A DNA stretch of 6,369 bases from Sulfurimonas autotrophica. GTDB taxonomy: Bacteria; Campylobacterota; Campylobacteria; Campylobacterales; Sulfurimonadaceae. The stretch is taken from positions 1-6,369 of the forward strand of contig DQUE01000073.1 of the NCBI GenBank assembly GCA_015662405.1. The letters are read 5' to 3'. Numbering within the stretch: the stretch's first letter is position 1; every line of letters starts with the position of its first letter. The position numbers were made by a program, and so were the translations under genes. The notes under the pieces are model-generated. The model ran no database searches. It was not told where the DNA came from and was given only the letters and a program-made list of their open reading frames with translations. Below, piece after piece: positions 6,107 through 6,369 of the stretch.

Positions 6107-6369
6107 TTGAAAATATTTTTTTCATTATTTATACTAATAAGCCTTTCATTTGCAAGTGATGCAACTATAGAAGTAGTAAAAAAAGCAGACTCTTTGCCTT
6201 CATTAGCAGTTGAAGATGCGTCTGTGAGTTATGATGCTACCTTTAAATTACGTTTTTTTAAGTCTATTGTGGCAGATTTAAATGTATTGTCTTTATTTAA
6301 TGTAGATAGACATCACAGAGTAGTGGAGTTTGATGATTCTAATGTACTTGTAGCAAACAAAGCAATGCA
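6107..6369 (+). CDS. tolB: Tol-Pal system protein TolB, N-terminal part (partial)
   Basis: TolB is a periplasmic protein that links TolA to the outer-membrane lipoprotein Pal. The window holds 87 codons and ends mid-gene. The start is TTG, chosen because AAGGAG lies six bases upstream and because it opens a clear signal peptide: Lys2, a hydrophobic core (3-14), and a likely cleavage after Ala16 (SFA-SDA). The mature start 'ATIEVVKKADSLPSLAVED' sits where E. coli TolB has its TolA-binding segment. The following 'LRFFKSIVADLNVLSLFNV' (48-66) matches the TolB N-terminal domain pattern of a helix leading to a 'DL...S..F' motif. The beta-propeller domain would lie beyond the window. The gene starts three bases after tolA. 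The call rests on this N-terminal domain and the operon order. Confidence 0.85.
   Translation, partial: MKIFFSLFILISLSFASDATIEVVKKADSLPSLAVEDASVSYDATFKLRFFKSIVADLNVLSLFNVDRHHRVVEFDDSNVLVANKAM

Noticed and set aside
1..6369. A new defence, mobile or biosynthetic system
   Set aside because: Every gene belongs to ATP synthase or Tol-Pal, all lie on the same strand with gaps under 30 bases, and there are no direct-repeat arrays, integrase genes or unexplained open frames.

Overview
The window is a stretch of ordinary housekeeping genes, all on the + strand, from an AT-rich member of the Campylobacterota (formerly Epsilonproteobacteria). The assignment rests on gene order: atpH-A-G-D-C, without atpB or atpE among the visible genes, followed directly by a tolQ/exbB, tolR/exbD, TolA/TonB-like and tolB series. 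This arrangement is known from Campylobacter and relatives. The wording of the AtpA and AtpD proteins resembles Sulfurimonas-type bacteria, but that genus-level impression comes from memory and was not searched.

Region 1 (1-4428) encodes F1-ATPase subunits: the C-terminal end of delta (atpH), then complete alpha (atpA), gamma (atpG), beta (atpD) and epsilon (atpC). Nucleotide-binding residues are intact in alpha and beta, gamma keeps its conserved N- and C-terminal rotor helices, and epsilon has its usual two-part layout. Alpha starts with GTG. Beta most likely starts at 2615 rather than at the ATG that overlaps the atpG stop.

Region 2 (4437-6369) encodes the Tol side of the Tol-Pal envelope machine: a proton-channel pair (TolQ/ExbB and TolR/ExbD), a short membrane-anchored TolA/TonB-like linker protein, and the first 87 residues of the periplasmic protein TolB, which starts with TTG. 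The two regions are 8 bases apart with no terminator between them, so they are probably co-transcribed. Functionally, ATP synthase uses the proton gradient to make ATP, while TolQR uses it to drive TolA, which works with TolB and Pal to hold and constrict the outer membrane.

There is no intergenic gap above 30 bases, no RNA gene, no mobile element, no CRISPR array and no clear promoter or terminator. I found no previously undescribed system. The second-look items are small: start-site ambiguity, weak hairpins, an A8 tract in the tolA-like gene, a short tandem duplication in tolQ, residue substitutions in TolQ and epsilon, and an extra cysteine pair in gamma.
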